This document shows positions 8,693 to 16,689 of a stretch of DNA of 64,000 nt, piece by piece. Every line of letters starts with the position of its first letter. Position 1 is the first letter of the stretch. Position numbers and translations under genes: made by a program. This DNA comes from Ewingella allii (lineage in GTDB: Bacteria; Pseudomonadota; Gammaproteobacteria; Enterobacterales; Enterobacteriaceae): contig NZ_JAWUDN010000011.1 in the NCBI RefSeq assembly GCF_044430645.1, positions 60,969-124,968 on the forward strand, in the 5' to 3' direction. The notes beneath the pieces were generated by a model that ran no database searches, was not told the DNA's origin, and saw only the letters and a list, made by a program, of their open reading frames with translations.

Positions 8693-9571
8693 TTACATAA
8701 TGTCGTTCAGCATAATACCAACACCGACGCGAGTCTGCTTGTAGTTGTAATCAATCAATGACTCGCCGTAGCCGCTGAAGACTTTGGTATAGAAGCGCAT
8801 GTGCTTGGTGATCGGGTAGCTTACGCCCACGTCAGCGCCGCCGTAGCCGGTGTTCCAGTTGTAACGACTCTCAACGCTAATGACGCTCTCGCCCAGCGCG
8901 TAGCCCACTTTCAGACGGTAGTAACCCATGTATTTGGTGATGTCCGGGTTGTCATCGTTTTTGTCGCTTTCGGGAATGCGATACCAAGGCTTGAGATCTA
9001 ACTGCCAGTTACCATTTTGTGCCATCCAGCGCGCATACACGCGGTTCCAGCTGCGCGAGGTCGGGTCTGAGCGGCCGTTGGAGTCATGGTTTACACCATA
9101 TTCGGCTTCGCGCAGGGTCCAGCCCATAAACTGATAATCTGTCGCCCAGGCGATAAAAATTTGCGGCTCATAGTTGGTTTCACGGAAAGGGGAAGATTCC
9201 GCACGGTTAGAAAGCTGCCAGAACGATTTTTGCGTGTAAGACGCACCGATCAGGGAGTTATCACCGGCAATGCCGCGCCAAATCGGGAAACCGAGGCTAA
9301 GTTGGAACTCAACTTCATCATGGCGAGCATTGTCTGCCCAGTCATAAGACTTAATGGCGTCTTTATTGATGCTGCTGGTGTCGGTGTAAACTAAATAGTT
9401 GGTGTCGTAAGGATAAAGCGTAAAAGGGTTATCGTGCTCTTGCAGTAAGTTGGCGATGACGCTGCCACGAACGCTAGGTTTATCGTGCACTTCCTGAATT
9501 GTCGCTTCTGCCGCATAGCCCAACGCAGGCATAACCATCAAGGTTGCCCCAACAGCCCAATTTTTACGCAT
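8693..9571 (-). CDS. pldA: outer-membrane phospholipase A (OMPLA)
   Basis: A 292-residue outer-membrane beta-barrel lipase that removes phospholipids mislocalised to the outer leaflet. A signal peptide covers about residues 1-20 (MRKNWAVGATLMVMPALGYA). The catalytic triad is visible at the canonical precursor positions His162, Ser164 and Asn176 within YGVNHDSNGRSDPTSRSWNR. The start at 9571 was chosen over the upstream in-frame ATG at 9586 because GGAGATA is well spaced and the protein then begins with a normal signal peptide. A repeat element abuts the stop codon. It does not appear to be co-transcribed with recQ, whose start lies 123 bases further on. Confidence 0.95.
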   Translation of the reverse strand: MRKNWAVGATLMVMPALGYAAEATIQEVHDKPSVRGSVIANLLQEHDNPFTLYPYDTNYLVYTDTSSINKDAIKSYDWADNARHDEVEFQLSLGFPIWRGIAGDNSLIGASYTQKSFWQLSNRAESSPFRETNYEPQIFIAWATDYQFMGWTLREAEYGVNHDSNGRSDPTSRSWNRVYARWMAQNGNWQLDLKPWYRIPESDKNDDNPDITKYMGYYRLKVGYALGESVISVESRYNWNTGYGGADVGVSYPITKHMRFYTKVFSGYGESLIDYNYKQTRVGVGIMLNDIM

Positions 9572-9819
9572 TATATCTCCACTCAAAAGTAGGTGCCGGT
9601 AAACGGCTTTGATTTTATAGAGTTATCTCTTGCCTGCCCGCTGGCGGGTTCCTATCCTGGCCCCAGAAGGCGAAGCTATTCTACACAAAAACTTACAATG
9701 GCTGAGGATTGATTAGATTTAGCACTTACCGTATGGAAATCAATGATACCAAGGCCTAAAATCTACAATCTATTAACATTCAAACCGGTATTCACCGCGA
9801 CACCCTTCAGGAAATTGTC

Positions 9820-10299
9820 ATGTCCGCATCTCTTAGCCACGAGGCTGCTCGCCAGCTCATTGGCGAAATTTTCGTTTACGATATGCCGTTTAACCGCGAG
9901 CTGGGCCTTGAACTCAAACATCTTGACGGGGACAGCGCCGAGCTGACCTTCACCCATCAGACGCGGCTGGTCGGCAACGCCGCGCAGAAGATCCTCCACG
10001 GGGGCGTGATTGCCGCCGTGCTGGACGTGGCCGCCGGGCTAGTGTGCGTGACCAGCTCACTCATTCGCCGCGATAAGCCAGACCACCCGCTGTTGGAAGA
10101 CGAAATGCGCCAGCGCCTGTCCAAGATGGGCACCATTGATCTGCGCGTCGACTACCTGCGTCCGGGGCGTGGCGAGGTGTTTACTGCCAGCGCCAAGCTG
10201 ATTCGCGCGGGCAATAAAGTCTCGGTCGCACGCGTGGATTTGCACAGCGACGGCGGTGTACACATCGCCACCGCCAACGCCACCTATCTGGTCGGCTAA
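9820..10299 (+). CDS. yigI: hotdog-fold acyl-CoA thioesterase YigI
   Basis: A 159-residue PaaI/YigI-type hotdog thioesterase. The family motif with the glycine pair and the helix (HGGVIAAVLDVAAGL) begins at residue 60, and the second strand block DLRVDYLRPGRGE is also typical. E. coli YigI has been assigned medium/long-chain acyl-CoA thioesterase activity; the substrate here is inferred. The gene is divergent from pldA, and AGGA lies 10 bases upstream of the ATG. The same neighbours (pldA, rarD) occur in E. coli. Confidence 0.88.
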   Translation: MSASLSHEAARQLIGEIFVYDMPFNRELGLELKHLDGDSAELTFTHQTRLVGNAAQKILHGGVIAAVLDVAAGLVCVTSSLIRRDKPDHPLLEDEMRQRLSKMGTIDLRVDYLRPGRGEVFTASAKLIRAGNKVSVARVDLHSDGGVHIATANATYLVG

Positions 10300-10374
10300 A
10301 TCACAGCCTGAACATATCCTAAACCCGCGGCGGCAAGATTCAGTTAGACTTGTCGCCTCACTTTCGTTTCGAGC

Positions 10375-11268
10375 ATGAACATGGACGCACAGCGCACCCG
10401 ACAGGGCATTATTTTCGCCTTCGTCGCTTATTTCATCTGGGGGATCGCCCCGGTCTACTTCAAGTTAATCCATCAAGTTCCGCCGCCGGAGATCCTGACT
10501 CACCGGGTTATCTGGTCGTTCTTCTTTATGCTGGCCCTGCTCTCCCTAAGCCGCAGCTGGGGAGACGTCCGCCGCGTGGCGAAAAAGCCCAAAACCCTTA
10601 TGCTCCTGCTGGCGACTGCGCTATTAATCGGCAGTAATTGGCTGATTTATATCTGGGCCATCAATAACAATCACCTGCTGGAAGCGAGTCTCGGCTATTT
10701 TATCAACCCATTGGTGAATGTGGTGCTCGGCATGCTGTTTTTGCGAGAGCGATTCCGAAGAATGCAGTGGGTGGCGGTGTTGCTGGCCCTGATTGGGGTG
10801 CTGATTCAGGTGTGGGTGTTTGGCTCGGTGCCGGTGATTGGTCTGGCGCTGTCGATGACCTTCGCCTTCTACGGCCTGCTGCGTAAGAAGATGGGGGTGG
10901 ACGCGCAAACCGGCATGTTAATTGAAACGCTTTGGCTGCTGCCGGTGGCGGCTATCTACTTGTTCCTGCTAGCGGACAGCGCCACCAGCCACCTGACGGC
11001 CAACCCGTGGTCGCTGAACCTGATGCTTATCTCGGCGGGCATCATTACCACGATCCCGCTGCTGTTCTTCACCGCGGCCACCACGCGCCTGAAGCTCTCC
11101 ACGCTGGGCTTCTTCCAATACCTTGCCCCAACCTTGATGTTCCTGCTGGCGATTTTCTACGGCGAGCAGGTCACGGCGTCCATGATGATCACCTTCGGCT
11201 TTATCTGGGCCGGGCTGGCATGCTTCATCGCCGACGCCCTCTACACCCAGCGTCGGTTAAGGCGCTGA
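10375..11268 (+). CDS. rarD: EamA-family permease RarD
   Basis: A 297-residue inner-membrane protein of the drug/metabolite transporter superfamily with ten hydrophobic segments and two EamA halves. RarD is conserved in proteobacteria; its substrate is unsettled (a link to chloramphenicol resistance was reported in Pseudomonas). The block TRQGIIFAFVAYFIWGIAPVYFKLI and the motif ASLGYFINPLVNVVLGM identify it. The start could be the ATG at 10375 or the one at 10381, which gives MDAQRTRQG as in E. coli; neither has a strong ribosome site. Its 3' end overlaps the convergent abrB homologue by 12 bases. Confidence 0.9.
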   Translation: MNMDAQRTRQGIIFAFVAYFIWGIAPVYFKLIHQVPPPEILTHRVIWSFFFMLALLSLSRSWGDVRRVAKKPKTLMLLLATALLIGSNWLIYIWAINNNHLLEASLGYFINPLVNVVLGMLFLRERFRRMQWVAVLLALIGVLIQVWVFGSVPVIGLALSMTFAFYGLLRKKMGVDAQTGMLIETLWLLPVAAIYLFLLADSATSHLTANPWSLNLMLISAGIITTIPLLFFTAATTRLKLSTLGFFQYLAPTLMFLLAIFYGEQVTASMMITFGFIWAGLACFIADALYTQRRLRR

Positions 11269-12324
11269 AGAAGTAGGCTTGGCGCTGCGCGAGATAAATC
11301 TCGCCATCGCCGGGCCAGTGACAATGATGGTCAGCAGGCGCAAGGTCTGCATGGCCATCACGAAGCCCAAATTAACGTTACTCCCCGCCGCGATAATCGC
11401 CACGGTGTCCAGCCCGCCGGGGCTGGTTGCCAGATAGGCCGTCAGCATATCCACGTGCAGCACTTTGGTCAGCAGCCACGCCATCGCGCCGCAGAGCACC
11501 ATCAAGCCAATAATCGAAGCAATCATCTGCGGCAGCGTGCGTAACGCCAGTTTGAAAATCGGACGGGTGAAGCGCAGGCCGACGCTCCAGCCAATCAGCG
11601 TGTAGGCAATCGCCAGCAGCCATTCAGGCACTTGCAGGGTCATGGTGCCAGTTGAGTGCAACACCGCACCGACGAAGGCTGGCAGCAGCAGCGCGCCGGA
11701 GGGAATGCGCAAGCGCGGCCCCAGCCAGACGCCCGCCAGCGCCAGCAGCAGCGTCACGCCAAACCGCCAGTCAATCGGCGGGAACCACACCACGGCGGCC
11801 GCGGCAGAGGCGCTATCGCCCAAACTCATGCGCGCCACAAAGGCCGCAGCGGTGGCGACAAACAGCACGCGCAGGTATTGCATGAAAGCCACTAAACGCA
11901 CGTCAGCGCCGAAATCTCCCGCCATGGCAACCATCGCGCTGGCCCCGCCTGGCGATGAGCCCCAGGCACCCGTCGGCCCCGGCAGATTGCTGAATTTCAC
12001 CAGCAACCAGCCCGACAGCCCGCTCGCCATTAGCGTGGCGATCAGCACCAGCAGCACCATCGGCCAGTCATTAAGTAACGGAGGAAGAATTGAAGGAGAG
12101 AGGCTTTGGGCAATCATACAGCCCAGAATACCTTGTGCGATTTTGAAGAAGATCGGCGCAATTCGCACCGTGGCCCCCAGCAAACCCATCAGAACGCCGA
12201 TAATCATCGGGCCGAGCAGCAAGGCAGCAGGCACGTGGAAAGCCTGAAAAATAAAGCCGAGGATCAGCGAGGAGACCACCAGCAGCGTCCACTGGCCCCA
12301 GGGAGCAATCTTTTCCATCAACAT
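11257..12324 (-). CDS. abrB: AbrB-family membrane protein
   Basis: A 355-residue polytopic inner-membrane protein of the AbrB/YbgN family (annotated as ammonia monooxygenase-like or putative regulator; function unproven). It carries two repeats with the signature WGSSPGGASAMVAMAGDFGADVRLVAFMQYLRVLFVA and the matching C-terminal TSPGGLDTVAIIAAGSNVNLGFVMAMQTLRL. Length and motifs match E. coli AbrB, although that gene lies near nei, not here. The unrelated Gram-positive transition-state regulator AbrB is not meant. It overlaps rarD by 12 bases tail to tail. The start (12324 or 12318) is uncertain. Confidence 0.82.
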   Translation of the reverse strand: MLMEKIAPWGQWTLLVVSSLILGFIFQAFHVPAALLLGPMIIGVLMGLLGATVRIAPIFFKIAQGILGCMIAQSLSPSILPPLLNDWPMVLLVLIATLMASGLSGWLLVKFSNLPGPTGAWGSSPGGASAMVAMAGDFGADVRLVAFMQYLRVLFVATAAAFVARMSLGDSASAAAAVVWFPPIDWRFGVTLLLALAGVWLGPRLRIPSGALLLPAFVGAVLHSTGTMTLQVPEWLLAIAYTLIGWSVGLRFTRPIFKLALRTLPQMIASIIGLMVLCGAMAWLLTKVLHVDMLTAYLATSPGGLDTVAIIAAGSNVNLGFVMAMQTLRLLTIIVTGPAMARFISRSAKPTSSAP

Positions 12325-12428
12325 GGTTTGAATCTACATCGGCATAAGCGGAGGCATAGTTTTAGCATAAAAACTATTAACAGAATTAGAACATCTGCGG
12401 GAAAAAGGGGATTTTCGCGGGAGCAAAC

Positions 12429-12450
12429 CGCCAGCCCCGAGAGGCTGGCG
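12429..12450 (-). terminator. hairpin after corA
   Basis: An 8-bp GC-rich stem CGCCAGCC/GGCTGGCG with a 6-base loop lies 9 bases after the corA stop codon. The T-run on the minus strand is short (GGTTTGC), so it is a weak intrinsic terminator or a 3' protective hairpin. Confidence 0.5.
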
Positions 12451-12459
12451 ACTAAAAAC

Positions 12460-13416
12460 TTACAGCCAGTTTTTACGTTTGAAGTACAGGTAAGGCGCGA
12501 GCCCGGCCAGAATCATCAAGCTGATCGCCCCCGGATAGCCGAAGCTCCACTTCAATTCCGGCATAAACTCGAAGTTCATCCCGTAGCTTGACGCCACCAG
12601 CGTTGGCGGCAGGAACACCACCGAGACCACCGAGAAGATTTTGATGATGCGGTTCTGCTCGATGTTGATAAAGCCCATCGCCGCCTGCATCAGGAAGTTG
12701 ACCTTCTGGAACAGGGATTCGTTATGCGGCAGCAGGGATTCGATATCGCGCAATACTTCGCGCGCCTGCTCCAGCTGGCCTGCTGGCAGACGAGCCTTGC
12801 GCACCAGGAAGTTCAGCGCGCGCTGGGTATCCATCAGACAGAGGCGAACTTTCCAGCCCACGTCTTCCAGCTCCGCCAAGGTAGAGAGCGCGGCGTCATA
12901 TTCGTCGCCCTGATGCCCTTCCATGATGACGCGACTGAGCTTTTCCAGATCGCTGTAGATATTTTCGATCTCATCCGCCAGCTGTTCGATTTTGGTTTCG
13001 AACAGGTCCAGCAGCAGCTCATACGCGTTGCCGTCGCCAAGCTTTTGATTTCTGGCGCGCATGCGGTACAGGCGAAACGCGGGCAGTTCACGCTCGCGCA
13101 GGGTGTAGAGACGCCCTTCGCGAATAGTAAACGCCACGGTGCTGTTGCCCGCGTGGTCTTCGGCATCTTCGAAATAGAAAAAGGAGTGAATATGCAGACC
13201 GTCTTCATCTTCGAAGAAACGGGCCGATGCTTCGATATCGTCCAGCTCTGGACGGGTCGCCAGGCTTTGGCCTAGCTCACATTGAACGCGCTCACGCTCT
13301 TGCTCATCGGGTTCAATCAGGTCAACCCATAACGACGTTTTCAGGTCGTCTGGCTCGCCTTCTTCCAGTTCCAAACGGGATAAGCGGCTGTTTTCTAACT
13401 TAAAAGCACTCAGCAT
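12460..13416 (-). CDS. corA: magnesium/cobalt channel CorA
   Basis: A 318-residue pentameric channel for Mg2+, Co2+ and Ni2+. A large acidic and helical cytoplasmic domain is followed by two C-terminal membrane helices, with the selectivity motif GMN in SSYGMNFEFMPEL and a basic KRKNWL tail. The start at 13416 was preferred to the ATG at 13464 because GGAGAACGG is correctly placed and E. coli CorA also begins MLSAFKLE. A long structured leader precedes it, with a short ORF (13581-13670) and a strong hairpin, as expected for the CorL-controlled corA leader known from Salmonella. Confidence 0.96.
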   Translation of the reverse strand: MLSAFKLENSRLSRLELEEGEPDDLKTSLWVDLIEPDEQERERVQCELGQSLATRPELDDIEASARFFEDEDGLHIHSFFYFEDAEDHAGNSTVAFTIREGRLYTLRERELPAFRLYRMRARNQKLGDGNAYELLLDLFETKIEQLADEIENIYSDLEKLSRVIMEGHQGDEYDAALSTLAELEDVGWKVRLCLMDTQRALNFLVRKARLPAGQLEQAREVLRDIESLLPHNESLFQKVNFLMQAAMGFINIEQNRIIKIFSVVSVVFLPPTLVASSYGMNFEFMPELKWSFGYPGAISLMILAGLAPYLYFKRKNWL

Positions 13417-13550
13417 GTGTCCGTTCTCCCTAAGGTGACAGGTGTGGACAACGCATTGAAGCACAGAAAAATACGGGGGTTGAAAGTCACCAGTACGTTT
13501 CAGACCAAATTCAGATCCGACTCACAGCGACAGACGGGGGTCGCCGACAA

Positions 13551-13590
13551 CCACTAAGGCTATCAGCATTGAGGATAGCCTTAGAAGTGG
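13551..13590 (-). promoter_or_regulatory. hairpin in the corA leader
   Basis: CTAAGGCTATC (13554-13564) and GATAGCCTTAG (13574-13584) form a perfect 11-bp stem with a 9-base loop; CCAC/GTGG extends the base. On the minus strand it lies between the leader ORF and corA, and its 5' arm begins inside the stop codon of that ORF. Ribosome position on the ORF would therefore affect folding. Confidence 0.6.
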
Positions 13591-13670
13591 TACCTTAAGA
13601 ACAGGTTATCGAGCCAGTATCTACTGGGTGTGTCCAAGGCGCAGTTCCTCATTGATATTAGTGCGCGCAT
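13581..13670 (-). CDS. corL: CorL-like leader peptide of corA
   Basis: A 29-codon ORF begins MRALISMRNCAL and ends NLFLRYHF, about 165 bases upstream of corA on the same strand. Its stop codon TAA forms the start of the hairpin at 13551-13590. In Salmonella, translation of the short leader ORF corL controls folding of the corA leader and Rho-dependent termination. Position and layout agree, but I did not compare residues, and no strong ribosome site precedes either possible start (13670 or 13652). The assignment is therefore positional. Confidence 0.55.
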   Translation of the reverse strand: MRALISMRNCALDTPSRYWLDNLFLRYHF

Positions 13671-13845
13671 GTTACGCCGAGAAGAAAAACAGTGTCAACA
13701 AAGAACAAAACGAATTTTGCAACATTTAGGCATAATTTTCTCAGCGCCCTAACGCCCCTCACAGGCTTATGTGATGCCCGCTTTTTGGCTACACTCGGGC
13801 AACTCTTTTTCGTGCTTCACCGCCACTCGCGGTACAGGAATTCCG

Positions 13846-14322
13846 ATGATTAAACAGATTAGCCAAGACACCCTGTGTGACTTAATCACCAAGGCGACCA
13901 ACTCCCCGCGCCTGCGTCAGAACCTTAACATTCATCCTGCACCGGAAGACGAGGTTCAGCGTCTGGCCATCGCCATGGAGCCGGGCACTTACGTGCGCAT
14001 CCATCGCCACCCGCACACCTGGGAGCTGCTGACCCCGCTGCGTGGCCGTTTCTTGGTGCTGACCTATGACGAATCAGGCAAAGTCGCCGACCGCCTGTGG
14101 CTCGGCGGTGAGACTCGCCTGCTGGAGATCCCCGCCAATACGTGGCATAGCGTTCTGTCGCTGGATGAAGGCGGCGTGATTTTTGAAGTGAAGCACGGCG
14201 CCTATCAGCCGGTCACCGAAGAAGATTACCTGCCGGGCTCTGCGCCAGAGGGCGACGAGCGCGTCAAAGCGACACTGGAATGGTATGCGAATGCCGAAAT
14301 TGGGGATGAGTTTGCTGTCTAG
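13846..14322 (+). CDS. WbuC-family cupin-fold metalloprotein
   Basis: A 158-residue protein of the WbuC cupin family. The cupin metal motif RIHRHPHTWELLTPLRGRF (His53, His55, His57, Glu60) and a later His in PANTWHSVLSLDEGG are present. WbuC proteins are named from O-antigen clusters; this copy stands alone between corA and uvrD and its biochemical role is unknown. The ATG at 13846 was chosen over 13771 because AGGAA lies 6 bases upstream and the family starts MIKQI. It is divergent from corA and convergent with uvrD, with a large hairpin in the 122-base gap. Confidence 0.82.
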   Translation: MIKQISQDTLCDLITKATNSPRLRQNLNIHPAPEDEVQRLAIAMEPGTYVRIHRHPHTWELLTPLRGRFLVLTYDESGKVADRLWLGGETRLLEIPANTWHSVLSLDEGGVIFEVKHGAYQPVTEEDYLPGSAPEGDERVKATLEWYANAEIGDEFAV

Positions 14323-14357
14323 TCTGCCACAGAGTAAGCGTTAACGGTGCAGCAAGG

Positions 14358-14431
14358 TTGAGTTCGGCCAGCGCGTAGACACCGGAATGGACACAGAGTC
14401 CATGAGGATGTCGAACACTGCCCGAACTCAA
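14358..14431. repeat. 74-base near-complete hairpin between wbuC and uvrD
   Basis: TTGAGTTCGGCCAG (14358-14371) pairs with CTGCCCGAACTCAA (14418-14431) with one mismatch. Inside, GACA/TGTC and the perfect TGGAC-ACAGA-GTCCA (14388-14402) extend the structure. There is no T-run next to the outer stem. It could be a bidirectional 3' element, a dispersed palindromic repeat or a small RNA; none can be decided from one copy. Confidence 0.6.
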
Positions 14432-14444
14432 GATTGCCAGTAAG

Positions 14445-16610
14445 TTAGCTTACTGCCTCTAACCTTGCGTAGGCCGCAACCAGCCACTTGATCCCTTCGC
14501 CGGGGAACGCGACCTGCAAGCGGCTGTGCTCGCCGCTGCCTTCCATGTTAACGATAGTGCCTTCGCCGAATTTCGGGTGCATTACGCGCTGGCCGAGTTT
14601 AAAGCCGGTATCGCTGGTGCTGACCGGCGTTCCCATGCGTTTATGGCTGACCGGGCGCGACACGCTGGCGCGCAGGCGAACTTCCTCGACGCAGTTTTCT
14701 GGCAGTTCGCCCACAAAGCGCGAAGGCCGGTGGAACACCTCTTTGCCGTACAGACGGCGCGTTTCAGCGTAAGTCAGCGTCAGCTTTTGCATGGCGCGGG
14801 TTACGCCGACATAGGCCAGACGGCGCTCTTCTTCCAGACGGCCACCCTCGTCGAGCGACATCTGGCTTGGGAACATGCCCTCTTCCATGCCGACGATAAA
14901 CACCTGCGGGAACTCCAGACCTTTTGCCGAGTGCAGCGTCATCAGCTGCGTGGCGTCCTGATTGGCATCGGCCTGCCCCTCACCGGCTTCCAGCGCGGCG
15001 TGGGAGAGGAATGCCTGCAGCGGCATCAGGTCCTGATCTTCATCCTGATAGCTGAACTGGCGCGTCGCCGTCACCAGTTCCTCAAGGTTTTCAATTCGCG
15101 CTTGGCCTTTCTCGCCCTTCTCCTGCTCATACATCATGAACAGGCCGGAATCCTTAATCACGCGGTCAGTCTGCACGTGCAGCGGCATATCGGCAGTTTC
15201 ATGGGCCAGTGCGTCAACCAGTTCGCAGAAACGTTGTAATGACGCCGCGGCGCGGCCCGCCAGCACTTTCTCTTGCAGCAGCACGCGGGTGGATTGCCAC
15301 ATGGTCAGCTGTCGGTCACGGGCAGTCTGGCGCACCACGTCCAGCGTGCGATCGCCAATGCCGCGCGTCGGCGTGTTGACCACGCGCTCAAAGGCGGCGT
15401 CGTCATTACGGTTTGCCATCAGGCGCAGATAGGCCAGCGCATCTTTGATTTCCTGACGCTCGAAGAATCGCTGCCCGCCGTAAATGCGGTAAGGCATGGC
15501 CATTTGCAGTAAAGCTTCTTCCAGCACGCGCGACTGGGCGTTGCTGCGATAGAGGATGGCGCAGTCTTTCAGCGCGCCGCCGTTGTCCTGCCACGTCTTG
15601 ATACGGTTGACCACGAAGCGCGCTTCATCCAGCTCGTTAAAGGCGCAATAGAGGGAAATCGGCTCGCCCTCTGGGTCTTCGGTCCACAGATTTTTGCCCA
15701 TTCGCCCGCTGTTGTTGGCAATCAGGGTGTTGGCCGCGGTCAGAATGTTGCTGGTGGAGCGATAGTTCTGCTCGAGGCGGATGGTGTGAGCATTAGGGAA
15801 ATCTTTCAGGAAACGCTGAATGTTTTCGACCTGAGCGCCGCGCCAGCCGTAGATTGACTGGTCATCATCGCCAACGATCATCACATTGTTGTTATTGCCC
15901 GCCAGCAGGCGGATCCAGGCATATTGAATGCCGTTGGTGTCCTGAAACTCATCCACCATCAGGTTGGTAAAGCGTTCGCGGTAGTGCTGAAGAATGTGCG
16001 GCTTGTTGAGCCACAGCTCGTGGGCGCGCAGCAGCAGCTCGGCGAAGTCCACCAGCCCGGCGCGGTCACAGGCCTCTTGATAAGCCTGATAGATGCGCAA
16101 CCAAGTGGCTTCCACAGGATTGTTGTACGTCTCGACGTGCTGCGGGCGCAAACCTTCGTCTTTTTTGGCGTTGATGTACCACATCGCCTGACGCGGCGGC
16201 CACTGTTTGTCATCAATATTTAATGCTTTAACGATGCGTTTCAGCAAACGCAGCTGGTCATCGCTGTCGAGGATTTGGAAGTCCTGCGGCAGATTGGCGT
16301 CCAGATGGTGGGCGCGCAGCAGGCGATGCGCCAGACCGTGGAAGGTGCCGATCCACATGCCGCCCTGACTGGTGCCAATCAGCTGATCGATACGATGACG
16401 CATTTCCGCCGCGGCTTTGTTGGTAAAAGTCACCGCCATGATGGAGTACGGCGAGCAGTTCTCTACCGACAAAAGCCAGGCAATGCGGTGTACCAGCACG
16501 CGGGTCTTGCCGCTGCCCGCTCCCGCCAGCACCAACAGATTGCTGCGCGGCGCGGCCACGGCTTCACGTTGTTTTTCATTTAAGCTGTCGAGCAGGTCAG
16601 AAACGTCCAT
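14445..16610 (-). CDS. uvrD: DNA helicase II UvrD
   Basis: A 721-residue superfamily 1A 3'-5' helicase for nucleotide excision and mismatch repair. The P-loop GAGSGKT is at residues 30-36. Motif II is VDEFQDTNGIQYAW, then GDDDQSIYGWRGA, EQNYRST and motif VI YVGVTRAM. The C-terminal Tudor-like region that contacts RNA polymerase (GQRVMHPKFGEGTIVNMEG) is present. The start at 16610 (MDVSDLLDSLNEKQREAV) matches E. coli; an in-frame ATG ten codons upstream was rejected. A LexA box lies 51 bases upstream, so it is expected to be SOS-induced. Confidence 0.97.
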   Translation of the reverse strand: MDVSDLLDSLNEKQREAVAAPRSNLLVLAGAGSGKTRVLVHRIAWLLSVENCSPYSIMAVTFTNKAAAEMRHRIDQLIGTSQGGMWIGTFHGLAHRLLRAHHLDANLPQDFQILDSDDQLRLLKRIVKALNIDDKQWPPRQAMWYINAKKDEGLRPQHVETYNNPVEATWLRIYQAYQEACDRAGLVDFAELLLRAHELWLNKPHILQHYRERFTNLMVDEFQDTNGIQYAWIRLLAGNNNNVMIVGDDDQSIYGWRGAQVENIQRFLKDFPNAHTIRLEQNYRSTSNILTAANTLIANNSGRMGKNLWTEDPEGEPISLYCAFNELDEARFVVNRIKTWQDNGGALKDCAILYRSNAQSRVLEEALLQMAMPYRIYGGQRFFERQEIKDALAYLRLMANRNDDAAFERVVNTPTRGIGDRTLDVVRQTARDRQLTMWQSTRVLLQEKVLAGRAAASLQRFCELVDALAHETADMPLHVQTDRVIKDSGLFMMYEQEKGEKGQARIENLEELVTATRQFSYQDEDQDLMPLQAFLSHAALEAGEGQADANQDATQLMTLHSAKGLEFPQVFIVGMEEGMFPSQMSLDEGGRLEEERRLAYVGVTRAMQKLTLTYAETRRLYGKEVFHRPSRFVGELPENCVEEVRLRASVSRPVSHKRMGTPVSTSDTGFKLGQRVMHPKFGEGTIVNMEGSGEHSRLQVAFPGEGIKWLVAAYARLEAVS

Positions 16611-16660
16611 AGGCACCGTAGGTCTGGATGAGAAAAGCATCCACTAAGGACGCTTTTCTA

Positions 16661-16676
16661 CTGTGAATTTATACAG
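16661..16676 (-). promoter_or_regulatory. LexA (SOS) box of uvrD
   Basis: On the minus strand CTGTATAAATTCACAG fits the LexA consensus CTG-N10-CAG, with an AT-rich centre, 51 bases before the uvrD start. E. coli uvrD has a LexA box in the same place. It lies between the yigB stop and uvrD, giving uvrD its own promoter. Confidence 0.8.
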
Positions 16677-16689
16677 AGAATGACGGGGA

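Noticed and set aside
12106..12591. 161-codon plus-strand frame spanning the abrB-corA gap
   Set aside because: Mostly antisense to two real genes and includes the corA 3' hairpin; composition is that of a shadow frame.
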